This document shows positions 28,921-38,194 of a DNA stretch of 64,000 bases, piece by piece. Position 1 is the stretch's first letter; every line of letters begins with the position of its first letter. The notes under the pieces were generated by a model. The model made no database searches and was not told the DNA's origin. It was given only the letters and a program-made list of their open reading frames with translations. A program made the position numbers and the translations under genes. The DNA is taken from contig NZ_JAAEHL010000009.1 in the NCBI RefSeq assembly GCF_010614725.1, positions 186,001-250,000 on the forward strand, given 5' to 3'. This stretch comes from Flavobacterium ajazii. GTDB lineage: Bacteria > Bacteroidota > Bacteroidia > Flavobacteriales > Flavobacteriaceae.

Positions 28921-30942
28921 TTAAAACCCGTATGAATTGCTTATTTTGCCTTTAGACTCAAAAATATCCTCATAGTAAATGGCGAAGAAATGTCTGTAGT
29001 AACAATTGCCGTTACCCTTTGAGTATTGCGCAAGACTGCTTTGAATTTCAGTTCCGTTTGTAAGTGAACTCAAAAAGCTGGAATAATCATATTCTTTAGC
29101 CAGTCCTGTACCCGCCAACAGCGTTTTTACCGGCCAGTCTATATAATTTTTATTTGTACCCGAAACCGGCTTTTGCGCAGATGTTGGAAACCAGGTCACA
29201 CTTTTATACTCAGGACCCGGACTTGCAGGAAGATTTGTATAATAATTGAGTGAACTCTTGTCGATATATTCAGCATCTTTAAATTTATAATAAACCGTTT
29301 TTGGGAAATCTGTTGGCTGATACGTTTTGTCAAAAATCTTTACAGGCTGCTTATTATCAAACATCAGGCAAAGTGTTTTTTTCATTGTTTCTAACCTGTC
29401 ATACAGCAACCCCCAACGAATTAAATCGTGTTTACGAATGTTTTCACAGCCAAACTCCCAGGCACGTTCGTTTACAATTGCCTCAAAGAAATCAGGATCA
29501 TACGCCTGAATTTTGGCAGATCCTGTACCAAAAGCTCTTTCACGAACCTTCTCTAATGCCTGTTTTGGAGACATTCCGACAACAGGATTTACAGCCTCAG
29601 AACCATTTAGGGCGCTTTCTGCTTCAGCATACATTAAATAAATATCAGAGTAACGCATTAATATCCAGTTAACTCCGGTTGCTATACGGGAATTTGCTGT
29701 TTTATGCATTGCCAGATAAGAGCTGGACATCCAATAGATTCTCCATTTTGCAAAATTCACACTCAACGGATCCGTTTTTACACCTTCAACATTGTCTTTT
29801 GTATAATTTAACCAGCTTAGCGTAACATCCCTGCGTTTGTCTTCGGGAGTAAATGAATAGAAATAGTAAGCATGAGAGCCCACATAAGTTCCTCCAAAAC
29901 CTCTCGCACCGTATCTGCTGTTACCGGCTACTTCATATCCCATTAAAGAACCGATATCACCGTTATTACCAAGACCAAATGCTACTTCAAATAAATTTTC
30001 GTTGTTTACATTTTGCTGTAAACCACAAACTGTTTTCCATATATTTTCATAGTCCGGATCTAAACGGTGTGGATTTGCAGGGTTTCCAATAATTTCAGCT
30101 GTCTGTTGTGAAGCTATCGCATAGTAATCTCTCCAGTTTTTAACCCTTCCGACAAAATAACCTCCTGTTTCCGGAATTGTAGGATGATGTTCTAAATCTT
30201 TTCCGGTAAATAAATTTCCGTCACGCAACGACCAGCCACCTGCAAAAAGAGCTACCCTTGCCAAAAGTCCTTTTGCAAAACCTTTAGTAATACGCTCTAC
30301 AGTTGCATATTCTGCAGATGTTTTTAGCCATGGCAAATAACCTTGTGCTTCTGTTAAATCTTGAACTAAATGTTCATAAATAACATCTCTGTCTACTTTT
30401 CCTATATAAACATTTGATAAATCGGATTTTGAAGTTCCTTCTTTAAAAGGCACATCTCCCCAATAACGAACCAATTCGAAATATGCCAGAGATCTCATCA
30501 CTAACGCTTCTCCTAATAATGGTTTCATTTGAGCAGCCTGACTTTCAAGAATTGGAGAATTTCTGATTCCATCTACAGCAGAGGAAGCCAATTCTGCTAA
30601 CTGAAATAAAGCCTGCCACTTTGTGGTCTGATTATAAGGATCATCGTAAAAGTTTCCTGCTCCCTGATCGCTCGTTGTAGAGTTGTAAGCTGTTGCCGTA
30701 AATCCCTGATTACTTTCAATATCTGAAAACCCCTGCCAGTTAACCGATAACTTTTGTCCGTAGATATAACTGTCAGTCATTTTACCGTACATCCCCATTA
30801 TAGCTGCTTTAGCCATTGATGATGTTTTAAAAACGGTTTCTGAACTCAGTTTGGAAGGCGATGTAGTGTCTAAAAAATCATCTGCACAGGAAACGCATGT
30901 CAGTAGAAAAATAAAGCCTGAATAATATAATAGTTTTTTCAT
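28921..30942 (-). CDS. SusD/RagB-family outer-membrane lipoprotein of the pectin locus
   Basis: 673 aa, long for SusD. Lipoprotein Cys19 (CVSCADDFLD). SusD features: an N-terminal TPR-rich region with EALVMRSLAYFELVRYWGD, then LMRYSDIYLMYAEAESAL, IVNERAWEFGCENIRKHDLIRW and YPxxxx-like residues near the C terminus. It binds pectin oligosaccharides at the surface with SusC encoded 11 nt upstream. The extra length lies mostly in the middle and C-terminal loops, a pattern seen in SusDs for complex branched glycans. Confidence 0.94.
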   Translation of the reverse strand: MKKLLYYSGFIFLLTCVSCADDFLDTTSPSKLSSETVFKTSSMAKAAIMGMYGKMTDSYIYGQKLSVNWQGFSDIESNQGFTATAYNSTTSDQGAGNFYDDPYNQTTKWQALFQLAELASSAVDGIRNSPILESQAAQMKPLLGEALVMRSLAYFELVRYWGDVPFKEGTSKSDLSNVYIGKVDRDVIYEHLVQDLTEAQGYLPWLKTSAEYATVERITKGFAKGLLARVALFAGGWSLRDGNLFTGKDLEHHPTIPETGGYFVGRVKNWRDYYAIASQQTAEIIGNPANPHRLDPDYENIWKTVCGLQQNVNNENLFEVAFGLGNNGDIGSLMGYEVAGNSRYGARGFGGTYVGSHAYYFYSFTPEDKRRDVTLSWLNYTKDNVEGVKTDPLSVNFAKWRIYWMSSSYLAMHKTANSRIATGVNWILMRYSDIYLMYAEAESALNGSEAVNPVVGMSPKQALEKVRERAFGTGSAKIQAYDPDFFEAIVNERAWEFGCENIRKHDLIRWGLLYDRLETMKKTLCLMFDNKQPVKIFDKTYQPTDFPKTVYYKFKDAEYIDKSSLNYYTNLPASPGPEYKSVTWFPTSAQKPVSGTNKNYIDWPVKTLLAGTGLAKEYDYSSFLSSLTNGTEIQSSLAQYSKGNGNCYYRHFFAIYYEDIFESKGKISNSYGF

Positions 30943-30953
30943 TTTTTTTAAAT

Positions 30954-33900
30954 TTAGAATGTTACATTAACTCCAAAAAGGAATGTTTTTGCCTTTGGAT
31001 AAGCAGACCAGTCAACTCCCGGTGTTAATGGTGTTGTACGGATACCGTCTACTTCAGGATCCTGGCCTGAGTACTTTGTCCAAATCATTAAATTATTACC
31101 TGTAAAATAGCAGCGAACGTTTTGTACGAAACCATTTTTTGTAATGCTTTCGGGTAATGTGTAACCAAGCGTTAAGCTTCCAAATCGTAAAAATGAGCCG
31201 TCTTCAATTGCCCAATCCGTTAAAATAGTTGAGTTCGAAAGAGGATGCCATAAGGTTTTACCCTGATTTATTTCCTGCAGCAATTCCGGATTTGCATTTT
31301 GACCAAACATAATATTGTAACCCGTAGCCGGATCAATTGTTGTAAATCGGTTTTGGATGCTCATTTCAGCACTCATATTCTGGTATCTCTTAGAACCACT
31401 GAAAGTTGTGTTATCAATTTTGTTAGCATTATAAATATCATTACCATAAGACCAATTGAACATTGCTGATAAATCGAAACCTTTGTAAGCAGTGCTTATA
31501 GAGAAACCTCCGGTATGTTTAGGCTGAGCCCTTCCGATAACTTTTCTGTCTTTATCAGGTGAAATTACATTAGTACCATCATCTGTTAATTTCTTTAACT
31601 TGATATGTCCCGGTCCAAAATAATTTCCTGAAGTTGTAATAACCTTAGAAGCATCAGCTACTCCTGGGTTCAAAATCCATTTCTTTTGTACATCATCAAA
31701 GGTAAAATCGTCAAAGGTGTAATATCCGTCAGAAACATATCCATACATTAATCCAACCGGCTGTCCTACAATGGCTCTGAAATCGTCTCTTCCCACAGCA
31801 GGTGCCCAGTTAGAAGCTGCAATCATTTCGCTGGAACCGTCTAATTCTTTCACAACATTATTATTAAATGCTATATTAAAACTGGCTGAAAGCAGAAACT
31901 TATCATTTTTGATAATATCTCCTGATGCTGTAATTTCTAGTCCTTTGTTGGAAGTTCTTCCGATATTCTGATACTGTGTGTCATACCCTGAGTTTGAAGG
32001 TAAAGCCACTCCCAGGATCAAATCTTTAGTATCGTTTTTATAGGCATCCACAGTTAATCGTAAACGCTGGTTAAAGAAACCCAAGTCAAGCCCTATATCT
32101 GAAGATATGGTGGTTTCCCATGTTAACTTTTCATTTTTTAATACGTTTGATGTAACAAGGGCACTTTGAGGCTGATCGTTTAAATAATATAAATTTTTAG
32201 CCGATGTCTGAAAACCATACTCCTGTCTCCAGTAAGACCCTACACGTGCATTACCAACTTCTCCGTAACTCAGACGTACTTTGGCATTTGACAACCATTT
32301 GCTCGTTGGTTTCATAAATGACTCATCTGATAATCTCCATGCAAAAGCTGCTCCCGGAAAGAATCCCTGACGATTTTCTTCAGAAAATACATTTTTTGAA
32401 TCTAATCTGGCTGTTAACGTCAAAATGTAGCGCTCGTGGAATGTATAATTAACACGTCCAAATAAAGATGAAGTTCTGGATGGTTCCAATATTGTAGTAT
32501 AGGTTGGCTGCGGTGTACCGTAATTCCACATCGCCAATACATCTTTTGCCGTAAAATCTACCGGATAAAATTTCGACTCGCTACGCATTTCTTCACCTTC
32601 GGAATTATACATTTCCTGTCCGGCCATTATATCGAATTTGTGAATATTATTGTTGAAATCGGCATTATACGAAACCGTATTTTGAATTGTCCACAGATAT
32701 CCTTTAAAATCAGTACGTCTGGCTACCGGCTGTCCCCCATTGGCACTTGCTTCTCCGGTTTTGTTCAGCCAGATATTATCCGTGTAATCTCTGTTGGCTC
32801 CATAGCTTCCTTTAGACGAGACGGTTAATCCTTTTACAGGTTTCCAGATTATACCAGCGTTAATTGTGGCATTAAACCTGTTCTGTTCTTTGTATTCATT
32901 TGTAATATTATAAACCGGATCGTTTAATGTACTTAATGCTTCTGCTGAAGTAATATCGTCTGCACCGCCTAATGCATTCCCCGGCTGACTGGTTAAACTA
33001 TAAACCGGAGCATATTTGATTCCGTCTCTCAGTTTACTTCCGTTAGAAACACTTGGTCCGGTAATAACGGTATTTGAAATTCTGGTATTGAAATCAAATG
33101 TTAGTTTCGTACTTATTTTTTTATTCAGGCTGACACTTAAATAATCTCTTTTATAAGCTGAATTGAGCATAATGTAATCTTCATCATCGTGAACGTAATT
33201 CACCTTATATTTTAAACTGGATTCTCCTCCTGTTATACCAATATCAAAGTGTTTTTGAACTCCGGTATTACCGTATAGTTTTTCTTGCCAGTCAGTACCT
33301 TTTTTAGATTTATAGATATCAATATCGTCCCATGAACCATACATACTGTAAAAAGAAGTTCCCGTAGCACTTACGCCCGGATCCAGCTCTTTTTGAAAAT
33401 ATACAAAGTCATAAGGTGATAAAACTTCTGTTAGGTTGTAGGTGTTTTTGATACCGGTATAGGCATTCATATTGATTTCTGTCTTGCCTGTTTTTCCGGA
33501 TTTGGTCGTAATCAGAATAACACCGTTTGCTCCCTGAGCACCATAAATCGCAGTTGAAGATGCATCTTTAAGTACATCAATTGATTCAATGTCGCTTGGT
33601 GCAATATCATTGATGTTATTTACCTGAAAACCGTCAACAATATACAGAGGAGAGTTGTCCTGCGTTATAGATCCGCCTCCTCTTACACGCACTTTGATTG
33701 GTGTATCCGGAGAACCGTCTGCTATAGTTACATTAACCCCGGCAAGACGTCCTGCAATTGCCTGTAAAACTGAAGTTGCCGGTATATCTTTCAGCTCTTC
33801 CATACTTACAGAAGCTACAGATCCTGTTAAATCTTTTCGCTTTGCGGTACCATATCCAATTACAACAACTTCATTCAGGTCGTTTAACGCCTCTTTCATG

Positions 33901-34304
33901 ATGACATTCAGGGTCAATTTGCCGTCAACTGTAATTTCCTGTGTTTGCATTCCAATAAAAGAAAATACCAAAACAGATTTAAGAGGTACTTTATCCATTT
34001 TAAAATTTCCGTCAAAATCACTTACAATTCCTATTTTCGGACCTTTTATCATAATAGAAACACCCGGTATTCCTATTCCTTTGTCATCGGTCACCTTTCC
34101 TGAAATAGTGATTTCTTTTTCCTGAAAAGTTGTAAAATCTGATTTATATCCAAAATTTAAATCAATTTCTTTGGATTTTAGATTTTTTGCCTCCTTTGCA
34201 AAAAGCGAAAGCGAAAGCATTAAATAAATTAATAACGTAATTTGAGTTTTCTTTTTAACTCCGATAACTGAGTCAAAATTTTCTCCTGATAACTTTTTTT
34301 TCAT
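30954..34304 (-). CDS. SusC/RagA TonB-dependent transporter of the pectin locus
   Basis: 1116 aa. Signal region (to about 37; long positively charged n-region), carboxypeptidase-regulatory-like domain (about 46-122, KEITISGKVTDDKG), plug (about 125-240, with the SusC box LNEVVVIGYGTAKRKDLTGS and ASSTAIYGAQGANGVILI), then the barrel ending in KTFLFGVNVTF. There is no STN domain, in contrast with the SusC at 4795-8430, so this one should be controlled by the hybrid regulator instead of a sigma/FecR pair. It imports oligosaccharides released by the surface lyases. Confidence 0.96.
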   Translation of the reverse strand: MKKKLSGENFDSVIGVKKKTQITLLIYLMLSLSLFAKEAKNLKSKEIDLNFGYKSDFTTFQEKEITISGKVTDDKGIGIPGVSIMIKGPKIGIVSDFDGNFKMDKVPLKSVLVFSFIGMQTQEITVDGKLTLNVIMKEALNDLNEVVVIGYGTAKRKDLTGSVASVSMEELKDIPATSVLQAIAGRLAGVNVTIADGSPDTPIKVRVRGGGSITQDNSPLYIVDGFQVNNINDIAPSDIESIDVLKDASSTAIYGAQGANGVILITTKSGKTGKTEINMNAYTGIKNTYNLTEVLSPYDFVYFQKELDPGVSATGTSFYSMYGSWDDIDIYKSKKGTDWQEKLYGNTGVQKHFDIGITGGESSLKYKVNYVHDDEDYIMLNSAYKRDYLSVSLNKKISTKLTFDFNTRISNTVITGPSVSNGSKLRDGIKYAPVYSLTSQPGNALGGADDITSAEALSTLNDPVYNITNEYKEQNRFNATINAGIIWKPVKGLTVSSKGSYGANRDYTDNIWLNKTGEASANGGQPVARRTDFKGYLWTIQNTVSYNADFNNNIHKFDIMAGQEMYNSEGEEMRSESKFYPVDFTAKDVLAMWNYGTPQPTYTTILEPSRTSSLFGRVNYTFHERYILTLTARLDSKNVFSEENRQGFFPGAAFAWRLSDESFMKPTSKWLSNAKVRLSYGEVGNARVGSYWRQEYGFQTSAKNLYYLNDQPQSALVTSNVLKNEKLTWETTISSDIGLDLGFFNQRLRLTVDAYKNDTKDLILGVALPSNSGYDTQYQNIGRTSNKGLEITASGDIIKNDKFLLSASFNIAFNNNVVKELDGSSEMIAASNWAPAVGRDDFRAIVGQPVGLMYGYVSDGYYTFDDFTFDDVQKKWILNPGVADASKVITTSGNYFGPGHIKLKKLTDDGTNVISPDKDRKVIGRAQPKHTGGFSISTAYKGFDLSAMFNWSYGNDIYNANKIDNTTFSGSKRYQNMSAEMSIQNRFTTIDPATGYNIMFGQNANPELLQEINQGKTLWHPLSNSTILTDWAIEDGSFLRFGSLTLGYTLPESITKNGFVQNVRCYFTGNNLMIWTKYSGQDPEVDGIRTTPLTPGVDWSAYPKAKTFLFGVNVTF

Positions 34305-34348
34305 ACATTTTGGTTGGTTTGGTTAGTTAGTTTAAAATGGCATTATTG

Positions 34349-34386
34349 AACACAGATTTCAGTTGTATCACTTGAAAACTGTGTTT
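34349..34386. other. Stem-loop between GH95 and susC
   Basis: AACACAG-A-TTTCA (34349-34361) pairs with TGAAA-A-CTGTGTT (34372-34385), a 7+5 bp stem with one internal mismatch. It lies about 45-80 nt ahead of the susC ATG inside the transcript. Such stems often mark processing points that raise the level of susC/susD over the enzymes before them; that role here is a guess. Confidence 0.45.
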
Positions 34387-34420
34387 TTAAGTATTTCACA
34401 TATACTTATTTTCATCATAT

Positions 34421-36952
34421 TTATTCTGCTATATTGAATGTATACTGCTTTCCTTTTTCTGTAGTAACATCATATTCAAAGACTTTAGGAACATTAACTC
34501 CTTTGAAAACAGCTGCTGAAGAAATTACCGGATTTGCAATTGGCTGTGATTTAAAAAGGATATTAGAATTCACCCCTTTTGCTTCCTGAACCGAATTTCC
34601 CTGTAACTTAGAATAACTTCTTAGCCGAAGATTTCCTCCAATATTTGATTTTATGGTAACCGATTTTAGCTTTCCGTTCGTCCATTGCATATTTTCGATT
34701 TCAAAACCGCCGCGGGCTTTTAAACCGGAAATCGATCCATTTACCCACGCATCAGGCAATGCCGGCAGCAATGCCACGGCCCCATCATGACTTTGCAGTA
34801 ACATTTCGGCTATTCCGGCACTGCAGCCAAAATTTCCATCAATCTGAAATGGCGGATGGGCGTCAAACATATTCGTATAAGTTCCCCCATCCGGGTCTTT
34901 GATAGTTGCAGTTGCCGGTTTCAGATTCAGTTGGTTTTTAATCAGTTGGTATGCGTGATTTCCATCCAGATAACGAGCCCACAAGCATACTTTCCATCCC
35001 ATCGACCATCCACGGCTTGCATCTCCTTTTCCGATGAGTGTATTTCTAGATGCCTCAAAAAGTTCTGGCGTCTTAAATGGTGAAATTTCTCTTCCCGGAA
35101 AAGCACCCCACAGATGCGAAATATGACGGTGCGCATCATTCTTTTTATCCCAGTCTTCCAGCCATTCCTGTAACTGCGTATGCTTGCCTACCTGCATTGG
35201 AGGTAATTGTGAACGGATCTCTTTTAACTGCTTAGCAAATTCAGTATCTGTTTCTAATATTTCACTGGCATCAATTGTGTTAGATAACAGATCAAAAATC
35301 ATTTGGTTATCCATTGTAACACCTGCAAAAACATTACATCTTTCTTTCATCACAGTGCCATCAGGTTTTACAACATCATAAGTATGCAAACCCGGAGTAT
35401 GTTCAGGAGAAATAGATGGTGATGCTACCAGATATCCCGTTTTTTTATCTTTAATTAAAAAATCCTGATAAAACTCGGAGGCACTTTTTAAGATTGGAAA
35501 CACTTCTTTCAAATAGGTTTTATCCCCAGAAAAAAGGAATTTCTCCCACAAATGCGCAGAAAACCAGGCATTACATGTTGGCCATATTCCGGCGGTCTTA
35601 TCCACAGCTCCTGTTGATCGCCATAAATCTGTGTTGTGATGCAATGTCCACCCTCTGCTTCCGTACATTTCTGAAGCGGCTTGTTTCCCTGTAACACTTA
35701 CGTCTTTAATCAACTGAATAAAAGGCTCATGGCATTCGCTCAGATTGGTCACTTCTGCAGGCCAGTAATTCATTTCTACATTAATATTGGTTGTATATTT
35801 ACTATCCCAGGCAGGATACTGACCCGAATTTGGATTCCATATTCCCTGTAAATTAGCAGGCTGTGTACCCGGCTGCGAAGATGAAATCAATAAATAGCGC
35901 CCAAACTGAAAGTACGTTGCAACCAAATCAGGGTCTTCAAAATCTTTAAACTCTGCAATTCGCTGATCTGTAGGTTTATTAATTTGTGGAGACTGTCCTA
36001 AATCAAACTGTACCCGGTTAAATTGCTTTTGATAGAATACAATATGATCTTTTTTGGCTTTTTCGTATCCTTTTGAGAATTTCGACAAATACTCTTTGGC
36101 ACGTTTTTCAGCATCTCCGGATATGTCTTTATAGTTTTTAAAATTAGTAGCAACCGAAACATAGATTAAGGCTACATCAGCATTATTAACTACAATACTG
36201 TTCCCTGATCCTTTTTGGATTCCGCCTTTCGCAGCAACTTTGATTTGTGCATTAAAATTTAAAAGGTTTGGAATATTTTCTTCTTTTTCTTTAGTGCATT
36301 TTCCGTTGACTACGAGCAGTTTGCTTTGTCCTTCAGGTACTTTTGAAGATACCGTAACCATTTGAGTTTTTAAAGGACCTGCAAAAGAGGCGTTGAAATT
36401 TATTGCTCCTTTTTTGTCTGATGTAAGCCTTATGATAACAAGCTGATCTGTAAATGAGGTAAACACTTCTCGTGTGAAGGAAACTCCATCTACTTTATAT
36501 TTAGTAGTAGCAACAGCCGTTTTTAAATCCAGTTCTCTGTAATAATCAGTACATTTTTCGTGTCCGGGAACCTTTAAAATAAGATTGCCAATAGACTGAT
36601 ATACCTGACCGTGAGAAGTAATTTTCCTGTCGGCTATAATATTATCAAGCGCAGACTTTTGTGCCTCGATATAATTGCCTTCGCTAATATAATTCTGAAT
36701 TGCTTTTAGGCACTTTTTTGCGTTCGGATTTACATTTTGGTAAGGACTTCCGGACCAGAAAGTATCTTCATTTATTTGAATAGTATCCAGCTGAGGCCCT
36801 CCATATACCATTGCTCCTAATCTTCCGTTGCCGAGTGGTAATGCATCTGTCCATGCTGCTGATGGTTTATTATACCAAAGTGTTAGTTTTTTTTGTGCTG
36901 ATGCATTACAAAATATTGCAATACATATTACTGTCAACAGCCATTTTTTCAT
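34421..36952 (-). CDS. GH95 family glycoside hydrolase, second copy
   Basis: 843 aa, signal peptide (1-19, ending NASA). Same landmarks as the other GH95: LPLGNGRLGAMVYG, NIN-VEMNYWPAE with N389 and N391, HRHISHLWGAFP, and FQIDGNFG with D705. Thr387 occupies the position two before the first Asn, as in the other copy, so alpha-L-galactosidase activity is possible for both. It is the promoter-proximal gene of the pectin locus: the promoter at 37124-37131 is about 170 bp upstream. The two GH95 copies are clearly diverged and may act on different sugars or linkages. Confidence 0.94.
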   Translation of the reverse strand: MKKWLLTVICIAIFCNASAQKKLTLWYNKPSAAWTDALPLGNGRLGAMVYGGPQLDTIQINEDTFWSGSPYQNVNPNAKKCLKAIQNYISEGNYIEAQKSALDNIIADRKITSHGQVYQSIGNLILKVPGHEKCTDYYRELDLKTAVATTKYKVDGVSFTREVFTSFTDQLVIIRLTSDKKGAINFNASFAGPLKTQMVTVSSKVPEGQSKLLVVNGKCTKEKEENIPNLLNFNAQIKVAAKGGIQKGSGNSIVVNNADVALIYVSVATNFKNYKDISGDAEKRAKEYLSKFSKGYEKAKKDHIVFYQKQFNRVQFDLGQSPQINKPTDQRIAEFKDFEDPDLVATYFQFGRYLLISSSQPGTQPANLQGIWNPNSGQYPAWDSKYTTNINVEMNYWPAEVTNLSECHEPFIQLIKDVSVTGKQAASEMYGSRGWTLHHNTDLWRSTGAVDKTAGIWPTCNAWFSAHLWEKFLFSGDKTYLKEVFPILKSASEFYQDFLIKDKKTGYLVASPSISPEHTPGLHTYDVVKPDGTVMKERCNVFAGVTMDNQMIFDLLSNTIDASEILETDTEFAKQLKEIRSQLPPMQVGKHTQLQEWLEDWDKKNDAHRHISHLWGAFPGREISPFKTPELFEASRNTLIGKGDASRGWSMGWKVCLWARYLDGNHAYQLIKNQLNLKPATATIKDPDGGTYTNMFDAHPPFQIDGNFGCSAGIAEMLLQSHDGAVALLPALPDAWVNGSISGLKARGGFEIENMQWTNGKLKSVTIKSNIGGNLRLRSYSKLQGNSVQEAKGVNSNILFKSQPIANPVISSAAVFKGVNVPKVFEYDVTTEKGKQYTFNIAE

Positions 36953-37123
36953 TTTAAAATTCAGTTTTTGGATCTTAATTCTTTCGTTTGTTTTTGTATT
37001 TGAACAGATTTACCCCGAACCTGAAACCAAAGCTTACATTAATCTAATTACAGGTCCTTTTTTTTATCGATTATTAATTTTTAATCTAAAAAAATTACAT
37101 AATCAACAATTAAATCTGTTCGC

Positions 37124-37131
37124 CAAAAGTA
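37124..37131 (-). promoter_or_regulatory. Pectin-locus promoter, -7 box
   Basis: The minus strand reads TACTTTTG, a perfect TAnnTTTG match, 172 bases before the GH95 ATG. The -33 position has no clean TTTG, as is common for activator-dependent PUL promoters. Direct repeats at 37161-37203 lie where an activator would contact polymerase. Confidence 0.6.
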
Positions 37132-37160
37132 TTTTATTAAAACAGGAACGATGTTTAAAT

Positions 37161-37203
37161 TTTGTTCATTTACTTTAAAATTTTGTTCAAACACCTTTGT
37201 TCA
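37161..37203 (-). promoter_or_regulatory. Three TGAACAAA direct repeats, candidate HTCS operator
   Basis: TTTGTTCA (TGAACAAA on the minus strand) occurs at 37161-37168, 37182-37189 and 37196-37203. The spacing is 21 and 14 bp, and two copies extend to AAATTTTGTTCA. The block lies roughly 43-85 bp upstream of the predicted start of transcription from 37124-37131, as expected for an AraC-type activator. Confidence 0.5.
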
Positions 37204-37441
37204 TAAGGGCTTAACTACAAATTTTCCAAAATCTGAAGTCCGTCAAAAAATCCTCTTCTTTTTTATCAAAAGAAAAAGACGGATGATGCTATTTAAAAAT
37301 TGAAGAAAAGTCTCTTCCGAAATTCGAAAGGAAAAATATTTCAGATTGCTTTTTTAGCATAGAAATATTTTAAATAAAAAGAATCAAAAACTGCCGCAAA
37401 AAGATTTGAAAAAGGATAGTCTTATAAACTTGAAAAAAGAC

Positions 37442-37475
37442 AAAAAAAAAGCCCTTCGTAAATTTTCGAGGGCTG
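37442..37475 (-). terminator. Intrinsic terminator of the 82-aa gene
   Basis: On the minus strand AGCCCTCG pairs with CGAAGGGCT (one bulge, loop about 8 nt), followed by nine T residues. It lies about 55 nt after the stop of the 37529-37777 gene and supports that gene being real. Confidence 0.85.
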
Positions 37476-37528
37476 CTTAAAAGCGGTAATTCTTAAAGTA
37501 TTTTTTGAACTTATAGAAGACAAATTAT

Positions 37529-37777
37529 TTATTTAAAAATAGTCACAGTATCCATAAGCTGTGCATTACTGATAAATGTATTTATAAAATTCTGGACTTC
37601 GACCCTGTTTTCAACAGACGTCTCAAAAGAATTCATATGAAATTCATCATCATAATCATTGATGTGGATTATTTCGGTATATCCATTAGAAATTAAACTG
37701 CCTTTTAATTTGATTACATTTAGTTGTTGCTGACCGTTCAACTCTTTTCTGATCTGCAGTTTTATCGCCTTTTCCAT
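37529..37777 (-). CDS. Unknown 82-aa protein
   Basis: I do not recognise a family. The 82-residue product starts MEKAIKLQIRKELNG, has no signal or membrane segment, and reads as an alternating strand/helix protein with a central acidic HINDYDDEFHMN stretch. Support for it being real: ATG start, no overlap with other genes, and a strong terminator after the stop. A near-promoter TACTTTTA lies just upstream on the minus strand (about 37815-37822). Function unknown; probably a small cytoplasmic protein. Confidence 0.6.
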   Translation of the reverse strand: MEKAIKLQIRKELNGQQQLNVIKLKGSLISNGYTEIIHINDYDDEFHMNSFETSVENRVEVQNFINTFISNAQLMDTVTIFK

Positions 37778-38194
37778 ATCAGTATTTTTAAATTATAATT
37801 GATAGCACTACTACATAAAAGTAGAAAATTAATACACTAAAAAAAATATTTTAACACCAAGACAATCAACATTTTATCAACATTGTTAAATTAATAAAAA
37901 ACCTGCGAATACCATAATTTTCACCCTCCAAATACAGTTTATAAACAAAAAAACGATTTTTAAAAAGCCTTATAATACTGAAAAATAAACAATTAAAAGT
38001 TTTATAAACAAGATAAATCTATTTTAGAAACATCTGTATGAATTAAAACCGGATTTTTTAATGATAAAACATAACCGAATTTCACCAAACCCTGTTTCGG
38101 TTATGGCAATTCTGTAACAATTTTTCCGCATTATATAAAATCTATGTGTACGCATCTTATACTTTTGCCCCTTAAACCATTAAACTTCAGAATC
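37778..38194. other. 417-bp gap with an inverted repeat and the DUF3606 promoter
   Basis: Contains a perfect 10-bp inverted repeat CATAACCGAA (38070-38079) / TTCGGTTATG (38096-38105) and the TAnnTTTG box at 38160-38167. The remaining sequence is A/T-rich with no reading frame that looks like a gene. Confidence 0.5.
38160..38167 (+). promoter_or_regulatory. Promoter -7 box for the DUF3606 gene
   Basis: TACTTTTG, a perfect TAnnTTTG. Transcription would begin near 38173, about 20 nt before the ATG at 38195. This also rules out the longer in-frame ATG at 38144, which lies upstream of the box. Confidence 0.65.

Larger units (their letters stand above)
36953..37528. other. 576-bp regulatory region of the pectin locus
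   Basis: Holds the leading promoter of the pectin locus (37124-37131, minus), three TTTGTTCA repeats (37161-37203) and, at its right end, the terminator (37442-37475) of the small minus-strand gene. Between about 37205 and 37440 I see only A/T-rich sequence. A leader of about 165 nt before the GH95 ATG contains no recognised RNA element. Confidence 0.6.

Noticed and set aside
38144..38194. Longer ATG start for the DUF3606 gene
   Set aside because: The promoter box 38160-38167 lies within the extension, so transcription should begin after it.
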